A DNA stretch of 64,000 nucleotides from JAUIAS01 sp030425395 (GTDB taxonomy: Bacteria; Pseudomonadota; Alphaproteobacteria; Rhodobacterales; Rhodobacteraceae), in assembly GCA_043553855.1 (NCBI GenBank), contig CP121336.1, positions 1,922,001 through 1,986,000 on the forward strand. The letters run 5' to 3'. This document shows, one piece after another, positions 1-8,730 of the stretch. Positions within the stretch are counted from its first letter, which is position 1. Each line of letters starts with the position of its first letter. The translations under genes and the position numbers were made by a program. Under the pieces are notes generated by a model that was not told the DNA's origin, made no database searches, and saw only the letters and a program-made list of their open reading frames with translations.

Positions 1-461
1 TTGGCGCACAAATCCGACGCGCGGGCGAAAGCCGTGGGTTCGCGGTTTCACGGCTGTTGACCCATTGGGAAGAGATCGCAGGCGGCGATTTGGCTGCGAT
101 CGCGCGCCCCGTCAACGTAAGCTATTCCAAGTCCGGGTTCGGGGCGACGCTCACGGTGCTGACGACGGGGCCTTATGCCCCAATGGTAGAAATGCAAAAG
201 GAAACGCTGCGCACTCGCGTCAATGGCGTCTATGGATACAACGCGATTTCGCGTGTGCGCGTGACCCAGACGGCACCAACCGGGTTTGCCGAAGGTCAGG
301 CCGATTTTTCCTACGCGCCTAAACCCGTTGCAGAAAAACCTGAAATTGCCCCTGAAATCCGCGATCAGGCCGCCAGTCTCGCTGATCCTGTGGGCGACAG
401 TTCCTTGCGAGAAGCCCTTGAACGTTTGGGCCGCAACGTTCTATCCAGATCCAAACAATGA
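1..461 (+). CDS. DUF721/DciA-like protein, 5' end outside the window
   Basis: The reading frame is open from base 3 to a TGA at 461, so this is the C-terminal 152 residues of a gene that begins upstream. A TTG at 57 could be read as a start, but in-frame sequence before it (GFAVSRLLTHWEEIAG) looks like the conserved start of the DUF721 domain, so I treat the gene as truncated by the window edge. DUF721 proteins are related to DciA, which helps load the replicative helicase DnaB. The N-terminal half carries the domain and the last 40 residues look like a linker with a short helix. The dsbA-family gene follows after 12 bases. In many alphaproteobacteria this gene sits between mutY and a dsbA-like gene, which fits. 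Assignment to the family is fairly sure; the function is inferred from DciA. Confidence 0.75.
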   Translation, partial: GAQIRRAGESRGFAVSRLLTHWEEIAGGDLAAIARPVNVSYSKSGFGATLTVLTTGPYAPMVEMQKETLRTRVNGVYGYNAISRVRVTQTAPTGFAEGQADFSYAPKPVAEKPEIAPEIRDQAASLADPVGDSSLREALERLGRNVLSRSKQ

Positions 462-473
462 AGAGGAAATGAC

Positions 474-1139
474 ATGGCACGTATCGTTGCCGTTATTGGC
501 GTGGTTGCCGCGCTGGCTGCTGGGCTGATGCTCTGGAATGGTCGGGCACCCGGCACCGACAATTCGCTTTTGGCTGGTATGGCCATGGCACAAGAGGCGG
601 ATATCGACGTGTCCACCATCATAGAGATGGAACAGGGCAACCCCGATGCACCCGTAACGGTGGTCGAATACGCATCTTTCACATGTCCGCATTGCGCCAC
701 CTTTCACAAGACGACCTACAAGCAGTTGAAATCCGACTACATCGACACAGGCAAGATCCGCTTTGTCTACCGTGAGGTGTATTTTGATCGCTATGGGTTG
801 TGGGCTTCGATGATCGCGCGTTGTGCCGGACCGGACAAGTTCTTTGGGATGACGGAACTCATCTATGATGGTCAGGCCACATGGGCGCGCGCTGGCGGGC
901 CTGCTGAGATCGTGTCTGAACTCAGCAAGATCGGCCGCCTTGCCGGCCTGAGCGAGGACACATTGGACGCGTGTCTAAAGGACGGAACCAAGGCACAGAC
1001 CCTGGTAACCTGGTACCAGCAAAACGCCGAAGAGGACGGGATCGATTCAACACCGAGCTTTATCATCAATGGCGAAAAGCATTCGAACATGAGCTTCGCC
1101 GACATGTCTGCGATCATCGACAAGGCACTGGGCGAATAA
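474..1139 (+). CDS. DsbA-family thiol:disulfide oxidoreductase
   Basis: This 221-residue protein has an N-terminal hydrophobic segment (about residues 3-20) that is a signal peptide or membrane anchor, so it should act in the periplasm. It has a thioredoxin-fold DSBA domain from about residue 55 onward. The catalytic CPHC pair is Cys71/Cys74 and the cis-proline loop is Thr193-Pro194, both as expected for an active thiol oxidase of the DsbA/Com1 type. GAGGAAATGAC precedes the ATG. The stop codon overlaps the start of the next gene (TAATG). Its usual role would be forming or shuffling disulfide bonds in exported proteins. Family call is strong; the particular substrates are unknown. Confidence 0.9.
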   Translation: MARIVAVIGVVAALAAGLMLWNGRAPGTDNSLLAGMAMAQEADIDVSTIIEMEQGNPDAPVTVVEYASFTCPHCATFHKTTYKQLKSDYIDTGKIRFVYREVYFDRYGLWASMIARCAGPDKFFGMTELIYDGQATWARAGGPAEIVSELSKIGRLAGLSEDTLDACLKDGTKAQTLVTWYQQNAEEDGIDSTPSFIINGEKHSNMSFADMSAIIDKALGE

Positions 1140-2254
1140 TGGCTGCTCCTCTTGCCGGGCTCAAGGTTGTTGAGCTTGCCCGTATTCTGGCTGGCCCTTG
1201 GGCTGGCCAGACCCTGTCCGATCTGGGGGCCGAAGTGATAAAGGTGGAATCGCCGCAAGGCGATGACACGCGCGCATGGGGGCCACCCTTTGTCACCCGC
1301 GATGACGACGTGTCAGCGTCCTATTACCATTCGTGCAATCGTGGCAAAGCGTCCGTGACCGTGGATTTTCGCACGCCGGAAGGACAGGCACAGGTGCGCG
1401 ACCTTGTGGCCGATGCCGATATCCTGATCGAGAATTTCAAAAAGGGTGGGCTTGAGAAATACGGGCTGGACTATGCCAGCCTGCAAAAAGTGAACCCCCG
1501 CCTGATCTACTGTTCGATCACCGGGTTTGGTCAGACCGGCCCTTATTCGCATCGGGCAGGTTATGATTTTATCATTCAGGGAATGTCCGGCCTGATGTCA
1601 ATCACCGGCGAAGCCGACGGCCAGCCACAGAAATCCGGTGTCGCGATCACCGATATTTTCACCGGTGTCTATTCTGTGACCGGTATTCTGGCTGCCCTCT
1701 ATCAGCGGAGCCAGACAGGCAAAGGACAGCATATCGACATGGCCCTGTTGGATGTTGCAGTGGCCGTAACCGCCAATCAGGCGATGAACTATCTGACAAC
1801 AGGGACACCGCCGGGGCGGATGGGGAATGCGCATCCGAACCTGACGCCTTATCAGGTGTTTGATTGCGCGGATGGGCATATCATTATCGCCACCGGCAAC
1901 GATGGCCAATATCAGCGGCTTTGCAGTCTGCTTGGCTTGGACGAAATGGCCGAGGCGGCGGAATACCTGCACAACAGGGATCGTGTTGCGAACCGGGTTC
2001 AGATGATCGAACGGCTGAACGCTGCCACGGCTGAGCGAACTCGTGACGATCTCTTGGCTGCCTGCGAGGCCCAAGGCGTGCCCGCTGGGCCGATCAACCG
2101 GTTTGACGATGTCATGGCCGATCCGCAGGTACAGGCCCGTGGAATGCAGATCGAGCTTGATGGTGTGCCGGGTATTCGGGCACCATTTGTCTTTTCGGAT
2201 GCGGAACTCGCCCTGCATCGCCCCGCCCCGAAACTGGGCGAGGATAACGGCTGA
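1139..2254 (+). CDS. CaiB/BaiF family CoA-transferase
   Basis: This is a 371-residue class III CoA-transferase. I start it at 1139, where ATG overlaps the TAA of the dsbA-family gene, because the protein then begins directly with the family's LKVVELARILAGP motif; an open frame extends further upstream inside dsbA but is not conserved-looking. The conserved Asp143 in GYDFIIQGMSG is the expected catalytic aspartate that forms the acyl anhydride, and GFGQTGPY and RCSLVH-like family segments are present in the right order. Such enzymes move CoA between organic acids; typical substrates are carnitine, oxalate/formate or succinate with another acid. Sequence alone does not give the substrate. A short hairpin follows the stop codon. 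Confidence 0.88.
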   Translation: MAAPLAGLKVVELARILAGPWAGQTLSDLGAEVIKVESPQGDDTRAWGPPFVTRDDDVSASYYHSCNRGKASVTVDFRTPEGQAQVRDLVADADILIENFKKGGLEKYGLDYASLQKVNPRLIYCSITGFGQTGPYSHRAGYDFIIQGMSGLMSITGEADGQPQKSGVAITDIFTGVYSVTGILAALYQRSQTGKGQHIDMALLDVAVAVTANQAMNYLTTGTPPGRMGNAHPNLTPYQVFDCADGHIIIATGNDGQYQRLCSLLGLDEMAEAAEYLHNRDRVANRVQMIERLNAATAERTRDDLLAACEAQGVPAGPINRFDDVMADPQVQARGMQIELDGVPGIRAPFVFSDAELALHRPAPKLGEDNG

Positions 2255-2285
2255 GCCTCGATCCACTTTTTCAGGATCGGAGGCT
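2254..2285. terminator. Hairpin between convergent genes, possible terminator
   Basis: AGCCTC-GATCC pairs with GGATC-(G)-GAGGCT around a loop of about 9 bases that contains TTTTT. It begins at the stop codon of the CoA-transferase gene and lies before the end of lpxK, which is on the other strand. There is no clear T-run after the stem on either strand, so termination is only a possibility. Confidence 0.4.
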
Positions 2286-2310
2286 GTTTGCCGTCGGAAC
2301 GGTTGTGCTT

Positions 2311-3306
2311 CTAGGGGGCAGGCGCCTTGGTTAGGATTGCCTTGGCCACGGCTTCGCCATCCTCAACGGATAGGCGCACCGGCAGAGTGATGACCTTTTG
2401 GCGAAACGATATCGGCAGGCGGGCGGCATCCTTTTCCGTCGTGACAAGCTGCGCGCCAAGACTGCGCGCCTCGGCTTCCAGCCGGCTGAGGAGGGCGGGC
2501 GAGAGGTGCTGATGATCATCGAGCGCCTCGGCCCGGCGAATATCAGCACCCAGATCGTGCAGGGTTGCAAAGAACTTGGCCGGATTGCCGATCCCGGCAA
2601 AAGCCAGAACCGGCGTGCCCCCCCAATCCATCCCGGTCTGAAGCGGTTCAAGGAGCCCGCCCGCACGTCTTGCAGCGGTTTCTGGCAGAGCGCGCCAGAG
2701 GGTCTCACGGGCTTCGGGTGTCCCTATGGCCAAGATCATGTCCGCACGCGCCAATCCCGCAGCGACGGGTTCGCGTAGAGGTCCCGCCGGCAGGCACAAA
2801 CCGTTGCCGAAGCCACGCGCCGCATCCACCACAACGATCGACACATCCTTGGCCAGCGCGGGGTTCTGAAATCCATCATCAAGGATTATCACGGTTGCCC
2901 CGTCTGCGACGGCAGCGCGGGCACCGGCCAGCCGGTCGCGGGCGACCCAAACCTCTCCGAATGCCGACAGGAGCAGCGGTTCGTCCCCCACACGCCGGGC
3001 GCTGTGGCGGGCGGGGTGCACATGTAGTGGCCCGGTTTCCGTGCCTCCATAGCCGCGCGATACCACGTGGGGAATGTGCCCCGCGCGCATCAGTTCCGCC
3101 AGAAGCCAGATCACGGTGGGCGTCTTGCCGGTTCCGCCCACATTGATGTTGCCGACGCAGATCACCGGCACGCCTACCGAGGCCTGAGGTCCGCGCGACA
3201 GGCGGTGCGCCGTGGCCTTGCCATAGAGCCATCCAAAAGGAGAAAGAAGGTGTGCCGCGATGCCGGTTTGCGCGCCCTGAGGATACCAGAATGCCGGTTC
3301 TTTCAT
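2311..3306 (-). CDS. lpxK: Tetraacyldisaccharide 4'-kinase
   Basis: This 331-residue protein is the ATP-dependent kinase that phosphorylates the 4' position of the lipid A disaccharide at the inner membrane. The P-loop GGTGKT is at about residues 57-62, preceded by VGNINVGG as in the family. The LpxK motif VSRGYGG and the DDGFQNPAL segment are present, the latter carrying the conserved aspartates. The start codon overlaps the stop of the upstream WaaA-like gene by four bases (ATGA), so the two are translationally coupled. Length is normal for the family. This is a sure call. Confidence 0.95.
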   Translation of the reverse strand: MKEPAFWYPQGAQTGIAAHLLSPFGWLYGKATAHRLSRGPQASVGVPVICVGNINVGGTGKTPTVIWLLAELMRAGHIPHVVSRGYGGTETGPLHVHPARHSARRVGDEPLLLSAFGEVWVARDRLAGARAAVADGATVIILDDGFQNPALAKDVSIVVVDAARGFGNGLCLPAGPLREPVAAGLARADMILAIGTPEARETLWRALPETAARRAGGLLEPLQTGMDWGGTPVLAFAGIGNPAKFFATLHDLGADIRRAEALDDHQHLSPALLSRLEAEARSLGAQLVTTEKDAARLPISFRQKVITLPVRLSVEDGEAVAKAILTKAPAP

Positions 3307-4532
3307 GCGTCCCCCTTGCCTTGGTCAAGGTGGGTATGCGCGATTTCAAGAAGTTCGTCGATCAGGAAGGCGCTTTCTGATGCGACTTCCCAGCCTGCCA
3401 GCGCCATGGCGGCGGACTGATCCGGGGCAATCAGGTGGTTGACTGCCACAGCCAGCCCTTCGGCGTCCTTGACGATGCGTGCAGCGCCTGCCGCGGCCAG
3501 TCGGGAATAGGTCGACAGGTGGTCACGGACATTCGGGCCATAAACAATTGCAGACCCGAGAGCGGCGGCCTCGAAAGGGTCATTTCCGTGGCTACCCGTG
3601 GTAAGTGATCCGCCAATAAAGGTGACCGGTGCAACCCGATACCACATGCCCATTTCCCGCCCGCGTTCGGCGAGAACAACCTGGGTGTTTTCGTCGGGGT
3701 CTTGTCCTTCGACCCAACAGGCAAGGCTGAGACTGTCATTCGCGATGTGATCGCGCATTGTGTCGGCGTCCTGTAGGGCGTCGGGAACCACGACCAGCAT
3801 CAGCCGGTGTGCCAGCCTTTGGGCGGACCGGTGCGCCCATAGGACCATCGGCAGTTCTTCGCGCGTGATATAAGCAGCAAGCCAGACGGGCCGCCGCCCG
3901 ATCATCTGTTGCAAGGCGTCAATCTCTGTTTCGTCCACTGGCAAGGCCGACGCGCCTTTGCGCAGTCGCCCTGACACTCTTACGCGGTCAACACCAATAC
4001 CGCGGCGCATCAGCCAATCTGCGGTGTCCTGATCAGGGGCGAGAACAGTGTCAAAGCATTCAAGGCAGGCCCGCTGCAACTGTGGCACCCATGAACCACC
4101 TTCCAAGGTTATTGCGTCATTCTCCAGATCGACAAGCGCCATGGAAACTCCGGCCTGCCGTGTCATGCCGATCATGTTGGGCCGCAGGTTGCTACCCGCC
4201 CAGATGCACAGATCGGGCCGCCAGTGGGCCAAAAACTGGCGCACATGGTCAGGATGATCGCCGGGCAGTGGAATCAGCCAGTCAAACGGGTGATCCGGCC
4301 CGGTCCGGTCTTGCATGCCCGACGACGACAGCGTCGCAAGAACACTCACTTGACCGCGTTGCTGTTTCAGCCGGGCTCCCAATTCGCGCAGCGCTGCGAG
4401 CCGTTCAGGCGTGTCTGAATGCAGCCAGATCAATTCGCCTTCGGGACGATCTCGTTCCGCGATAAATGGGATGTGTGCGCCTCTGGAAGACAGCGCGCGC
4501 CATACCGCTAAACCGATCTTCCTGCCACCCAA
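3303..4532 (-). CDS. WaaA/KdtA-like glycosyltransferase (divergent)
   Basis: About 409 residues, in the position next to lpxK where waaA (Kdo transferase) is expected. It has the two-domain GT-B plan, with an N-terminal half around WLHSDTPERLAALREL and a C-terminal half with APVTFIGGSL and GNDPFEAAALGSAIVYGPN, which match the Kdo-transferase donor-binding region. The N-terminus is short and lacks a membrane anchor. The usual acceptor-side motif ETELWPN is replaced by GSNLRPN, and the usual AAVSVGE stretch is shortened. It may therefore be a specialised paralogue rather than the main Kdo transferase. The start is a TTG two bases after the stop of the DUF4170 gene; no ATG is available nearby, so the exact start is uncertain. 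Confidence 0.75.
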   Translation of the reverse strand: MGGRKIGLAVWRALSSRGAHIPFIAERDRPEGELIWLHSDTPERLAALRELGARLKQQRGQVSVLATLSSSGMQDRTGPDHPFDWLIPLPGDHPDHVRQFLAHWRPDLCIWAGSNLRPNMIGMTRQAGVSMALVDLENDAITLEGGSWVPQLQRACLECFDTVLAPDQDTADWLMRRGIGVDRVRVSGRLRKGASALPVDETEIDALQQMIGRRPVWLAAYITREELPMVLWAHRSAQRLAHRLMLVVVPDALQDADTMRDHIANDSLSLACWVEGQDPDENTQVVLAERGREMGMWYRVAPVTFIGGSLTTGSHGNDPFEAAALGSAIVYGPNVRDHLSTYSRLAAAGAARIVKDAEGLAVAVNHLIAPDQSAAMALAGWEVASESAFLIDELLEIAHTHLDQGKGDA

Positions 4533-4534
4533 GG

Positions 4535-4777
4535 TCAGTCCAGCGCTTGTGTCGAAGAGCTGGGGGATTCTTCATCCATCAGGCGATGGATGTGGGCGAT
4601 AAAATATCGCATGTGCGCGTTGTCCACGGTGCGTTGGGCTTCGGCTTTCCACGCGTCATAGGCCGTTGCATAGTTCGGGAAGATGCCGACAACGTGCATT
4701 TCGCTGGTATCGCGGAATTCGTTGCGGGTGGGGTCGACTAGCTCTCCGCCGAAGACAAGGTGTAGTCTCTGGGTCAT
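4535..4777 (-). CDS. DUF4170 domain protein
   Basis: A small protein of 80 residues beginning MTQRLHLVFGGELVDP, which is the usual start of the DUF4170 family. I chose this ATG over one six codons upstream because AGGAA lies seven bases before it. The sequence is rich in charged and aromatic residues, has no signal peptide or membrane segment, and ends in a Ser-rich tail. No enzymatic motif is visible. It is found in Rhodobacterales and other alphaproteobacteria near the lipid A genes, as here (between a WaaA-like gene and cysQ), so a link with lipopolysaccharide assembly is possible but unproven. Confidence 0.8.
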   Translation of the reverse strand: MTQRLHLVFGGELVDPTRNEFRDTSEMHVVGIFPNYATAYDAWKAEAQRTVDNAHMRYFIAHIHRLMDEESPSSSTQALD

Positions 4778-4882
4778 CGGTGTGTTTCCTGACATGTGTG
4801 CGGCGCGGAACAGGCGCAGCTTATGGGATTGAATTGCGGGGTCAAGCAGCGGGGCGGCCACGTGACCGATGTGCAGGCAAGG

Positions 4883-5665
4883 CTAGATCCGGCGCAGTTT
4901 TGCGAGAATCTGTGCGTGTATCGCGCCGCCTGCGGCGATAACGCCGTCTTGTGACGGGTGCGGGTTATTGAAGACCAAAGGATTGCCACGCCTGTCGGTC
5001 GCCTCGGCACCTGCCTCGCGCAGGATAAGATCACCTGCGGCGATGTCCCATTCCCATGCGGGGCGCAGCGTCAGCATGCCGTCGAATTTACCTTGCGCGA
5101 CCAAGGCCATGCGATAAGCCAGAGACGGTCGGTGCGCGCGACGGATATCCGGTGCGGTCGCGCCCCGCCAGTGACTGGCTTCCAGATTGGGCCGCGTGGT
5201 CAGAACCTCGGCTCCGGAAAGGTCACGTCTTTTGCCAACCCGTATTGGTGCGCCGTTGAGAAAAGCGCCCTGTCCCTTGGCAGCGTGAAAAGTCTTTTGC
5301 CGCGCAGGCAGATAGACCACGGCCGCCATGATTTCCCCGGCCCGTGCGACGGCGATTGAATGCGCCCAGATGTCAGAACCTTCGGCAAAACTGCGAGTGC
5401 CGTCGATCGGGTCGATGATAAAGACGTATTCCCGGTTCAAACGTTCTGCGGTGTCGTCTGATTCTTCGGACAGCCAGCCATAGTCTGGCCGCGCTGTGCG
5501 CAACTTTTCTTCCAACATTGTGTTGACCGCGATATCTGCCTCGGTCACCGGGCCAGCGCCATCAGGTTTATCCCAGCGGCGCGCAGTGCGACCGGAGAAC
5601 CCCAAGGCCACTTTGCCTGCGGCGTGGGCGGCTTCCAGCAAAAGGTCGAGATCACTCGCCGGCAA
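4883..5665 (-). CDS. Inositol-monophosphatase fold, CysQ-like 3'(2'),5'-bisphosphate nucleotidase
   Basis: 260 residues of the lithium-sensitive phosphatase superfamily. The metal-binding motifs are present in order: a glutamate in WLSEESDD, the IDPIDGTRSF block, and the WEWDIAAGDLILREAG block near the C-terminus. CysQ-type enzymes hydrolyse PAP and PAPS in sulfur assimilation; inositol phosphatase activity is the alternative. The start is a TTG at 5665 inside the end of pmbA, with AAGGGA six bases before it, so the two genes overlap by 14 bases and are probably coupled. The superfamily is certain, the exact substrate is not. Confidence 0.85.
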   Translation of the reverse strand: MPASDLDLLLEAAHAAGKVALGFSGRTARRWDKPDGAGPVTEADIAVNTMLEEKLRTARPDYGWLSEESDDTAERLNREYVFIIDPIDGTRSFAEGSDIWAHSIAVARAGEIMAAVVYLPARQKTFHAAKGQGAFLNGAPIRVGKRRDLSGAEVLTTRPNLEASHWRGATAPDIRRAHRPSLAYRMALVAQGKFDGMLTLRPAWEWDIAAGDLILREAGAEATDRRGNPLVFNNPHPSQDGVIAAGGAIHAQILAKLRRI

Positions 5666-7001
5666 GGGTCATCCCTTCGATCAGTATCGACGGAACCACC
5701 CGCGACAGATGCGGGCGTGCGTCATTTGCCGGAACGATCCGTAACAGCATCTCGCGGAGGTTGCCCGCGATGGTGCATTCGTTCACGGGATAAACAGGTT
5801 CCCCGTTCTCGATCCAAAAACCCGATGCTCCGCGCGAATAATCCCCGGTTGTCGGGTTGATCGTGGCCCCGATCATCGAGGTGACCAAGATGCCTGTGCC
5901 CATATCACGCATCAATTCATTTCGGCTTTGCGTGCCTTGGGTCAGGGCAATATTCCAGTTGGATGGCGACGGCGGCGAGGATGTGCCCCGCGCGGCGTTT
6001 CCGGTTGATGGCATCCCCAGCTTGCGCCCTGACGCAAGGTCGAGCGTCCAGCCCGTCAACACCCCGTCAGAGACGATCTCGCGCCTGTGCGTCGGTAGAC
6101 CTTCGCCGTCAAAAGGCCGCGATCCGCTACACCGGGGGCGGTGCGGATCCTCTATGATGGAAAGCCCTTTTGGCAGAACCTGCTGGCCGAGAGCATCCAG
6201 AAGCCAAGACGACCGTCGCGCAACCGAATGACCATTGATCGCGGACAACAGGTGCCCGATTAGTGACGCTGCGATGCGTTCGTCAAACAACACAGGGTAA
6301 CTGCCTGTCTTGGGTTTGCGGGCGTCGAGCCGTTCGGCCGCGCGTTGCGCCGCGGTGCGCCCGATGTCGGCGGCGCTCCTTAGATCACCCTGCCAAATGC
6401 GGCTGTCGCCGTCATAGTCGCGTTCCATTCCCGTGCCAGTGCCCGCGATGGCCACGCAGGATCGGGCGCGGTCAGTACGGGAATAGCCGCCTGAAAATCC
6501 GTTACTTGCAGCGAGGAAAACATCTGTCCTTCCATAGGCCGCGCTGGCTGATTGCACTTGGGAAATCAGCCCGGTGTCCTTGGCCGCGGCCTCAGCTTCG
6601 CGAGCATCGCGTTCAAGGTCCGCCGGGTTCGGTTCCGCTTGTGGGTCGGCCAGCTCAAGTGCCGGCAGATCCCAAGACTGGGCCAGCTCTTGCGGATCGG
6701 CAAGGCCCTGATGGGGGTCTTCCGGGGCTTCACGCGCCATGGCGACGGCGCGCATTGCCATTTGTTCCAGAGTGTCGGCCCGAATGTCTGATGCCGAGAC
6801 CATTGCCTGTTTCCGCCCCAGCAAGACGCGCAAGCCGATATCCACGCCCTCGGCGCGTTCGGCCTGTTCCAGCTTGCCTTCGCGCACGTCTATCATGACC
6901 GAGGTCCCAGACACCGCCAAGGCGTCAGCGGCATCTGCCCCCGCCGCCTTGGCAAGTTTCAATAGGTCTTCCGTCAGCCCTTGCAACCGTTCGTCGGCCA
7001 T
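5652..7001 (-). CDS. pmbA: PmbA (TldE) metalloprotease-related protein
   Basis: 449 residues of the TldD/PmbA family. TldD and PmbA form a heterodimeric protease that in Escherichia coli processes microcin B17 and degrades CcdA; PmbA is the subunit without the zinc site. The family features seen are the N-terminal DALAVSGTSVMIDVREGKLE strand region, PVLFDERIAASLIGHLLSAINGHSVAR in the middle, and VTSMIGATINPTTGDYSRGASGFWIENGE near the end. No HExxxH motif is present, as expected for PmbA. The ATG at 7001 is preceded by AAGGAA. A tldD partner is not in the window. The gene begins a minus-strand run that continues into cysQ and the lipid A genes. Confidence 0.92.
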   Translation of the reverse strand: MADERLQGLTEDLLKLAKAAGADAADALAVSGTSVMIDVREGKLEQAERAEGVDIGLRVLLGRKQAMVSASDIRADTLEQMAMRAVAMAREAPEDPHQGLADPQELAQSWDLPALELADPQAEPNPADLERDAREAEAAAKDTGLISQVQSASAAYGRTDVFLAASNGFSGGYSRTDRARSCVAIAGTGTGMERDYDGDSRIWQGDLRSAADIGRTAAQRAAERLDARKPKTGSYPVLFDERIAASLIGHLLSAINGHSVARRSSWLLDALGQQVLPKGLSIIEDPHRPRCSGSRPFDGEGLPTHRREIVSDGVLTGWTLDLASGRKLGMPSTGNAARGTSSPPSPSNWNIALTQGTQSRNELMRDMGTGILVTSMIGATINPTTGDYSRGASGFWIENGEPVYPVNECTIAGNLREMLLRIVPANDARPHLSRVVPSILIEGMTLAGE

Positions 7002-7073
7002 ACCCGTTCCTTGTTTCCGTGTGCCAGACCTGAGGTAGTCCGCCACGCGGTCAGGTGCAACTGAAGAGCACGA

Positions 7074-8603
7074 TTACTGGATACGCTGCCCGTTGGCGAG
7101 AACATGCCCCTCTTCGGTCACTTCGATGCGAGAGGTGATCGTATCGGGTTCGTCGCCCGGCACACCGAAGAGACTCATCATCATGCGTGCGCCCATCGCG
7201 TCGTCGTCCGACACGATCCCCATGGCCACCAGCGTATCAAGTAGGGCGTTGACCCCGGCAACCCTCAGATCGACAACGCCCGTCGGCCGCGGCAGGCCGT
7301 CAAAGGTTGTTGTGTCGGAATTGTCAAAGGTGAGTTCCCCGCTTCCTTCCAACAGTGCGCCGACAGCGGCCACTTCAAGCCCCTCAATAACCATCGACAG
7401 CAACTCGAAAGGAGTCTCGTCTGAATTCTCCATGCGCTCGGCGACCTTGGGATCGAGGATATCCTCGAGAACCTTCAGCTCCCCAGTAAAGTCCAGACTG
7501 ACCGTGGCGGGATCGTGCGGCAGCATCCCGCCCGGATCGAACAGGTTCCAAAGGAAATCCGGGGCTGTGAAATCAGCAAGTGTGAACGAAAACTCATAAG
7601 GCTGTTCCTTATCGCTGGCCAGAACCGGAAGGAAGACCCCGCTTGAGAACTCGGCGGCGGTTGTTGTCAGCGGGATCGGAATATCACCACCAGCCACATT
7701 CACCGCGATATTCTTCTGGCTAAGGTCATATCCGAACCCTTTGGCGCCGATTGCGGCGGCGAAATAGCTGGATTCGGAGCTTGTCGAAATTTCGATCGGC
7801 TCTCCATCTTCCTGCCCGCTCAGGTCCATTCTGCCGCCAATGGTGGAAATTTCGCCACTCGCGGACAATCCCGACTTAACCATAAGGTTCACGTCTTCCG
7901 GATCTGCGATTTCGGGCAGGTTCACGACTCCACCCATCGAAATTCCATCCACGCCGCCGGAAAGAGTGACAAAGTCCGGGTTTTCGGGTTCATCAAAGCG
8001 CAGGTCATAGACCAAGGCGTTCGCCGTGGAGTCATAGGCATAGTTTCTAAAGCCTTCGCCCGTCTTCATCACGGTGGTCGATGTGATGTCCGAAACGTTG
8101 AGCGAAAAGCTGAGGGATTCGGGAGGCATAGCGGTGCCATTTTTCACGACATCGACCAGCGCGACCTTCATCAACGATGCGGAATAGTCGTAGGTCAGTT
8201 CGCCGGAGGTGCCCGATGCCAACATCTGAATGTCGGTTTGGGTCACATCAATCCGCGTGGTGATTGCCTCATCGTCCGCGCCCTTCGCATCAATTGTGAT
8301 GGGCATTCGGCTTGGTAAGTCGATACTGACCGATCCATCATCATTTTCCACGAAAGAGATTGTTCCCAGCGTGATCAGGATGCGGCCCTCCTCCGGGAGA
8401 TCCATGGTCATGACCAGATCATCAACGCGCAGCCCGTCAGATGTCGCGGTTTCGCGCGAGGCTACAGTGTATCCTGTCGCGGTCAGGTATCCTTCCCAGT
8501 CGGCCCAGACGTCACGCGCGCTCAGATCGGCAAGGGCGGATGTGGCAGACAGCGCCAGAACGGCTACGGATGAAGTCAGTCTCCGAAATGCAGAGGGGGC
8601 CAT
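7074..8603 (-). CDS. DUF2125 domain exported protein
   Basis: 509 residues with a clear N-terminal signal peptide (hydrophobic core around residues 10-24, ending SALA). The rest is acidic, beta-rich and matches the style of DUF2125 proteins found in Rhodobacterales, which are expected to be periplasmic or envelope-bound. No catalytic motif was recognised. AAAGGA precedes the ATG at 8603. The next gene on this strand, pmbA, starts 72 bases beyond this gene's end. Function is unknown. Confidence 0.8.
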   Translation of the reverse strand: MAPSAFRRLTSSVAVLALSATSALADLSARDVWADWEGYLTATGYTVASRETATSDGLRVDDLVMTMDLPEEGRILITLGTISFVENDDGSVSIDLPSRMPITIDAKGADDEAITTRIDVTQTDIQMLASGTSGELTYDYSASLMKVALVDVVKNGTAMPPESLSFSLNVSDITSTTVMKTGEGFRNYAYDSTANALVYDLRFDEPENPDFVTLSGGVDGISMGGVVNLPEIADPEDVNLMVKSGLSASGEISTIGGRMDLSGQEDGEPIEISTSSESSYFAAAIGAKGFGYDLSQKNIAVNVAGGDIPIPLTTTAAEFSSGVFLPVLASDKEQPYEFSFTLADFTAPDFLWNLFDPGGMLPHDPATVSLDFTGELKVLEDILDPKVAERMENSDETPFELLSMVIEGLEVAAVGALLEGSGELTFDNSDTTTFDGLPRPTGVVDLRVAGVNALLDTLVAMGIVSDDDAMGARMMMSLFGVPGDEPDTITSRIEVTEEGHVLANGQRIQ

Positions 8604-8730
8604 TCAATAAGTCCTTTCTATGTTTTGCGGTATGGTCGGACGTGCCGTCGCTGGCGTCAAGGGTGTGCGAACTGCTGGACCCTTCGTGACCCGAGCGATA
8701 GGACGTTAAGGAACATGCAAGGAGACGGGA

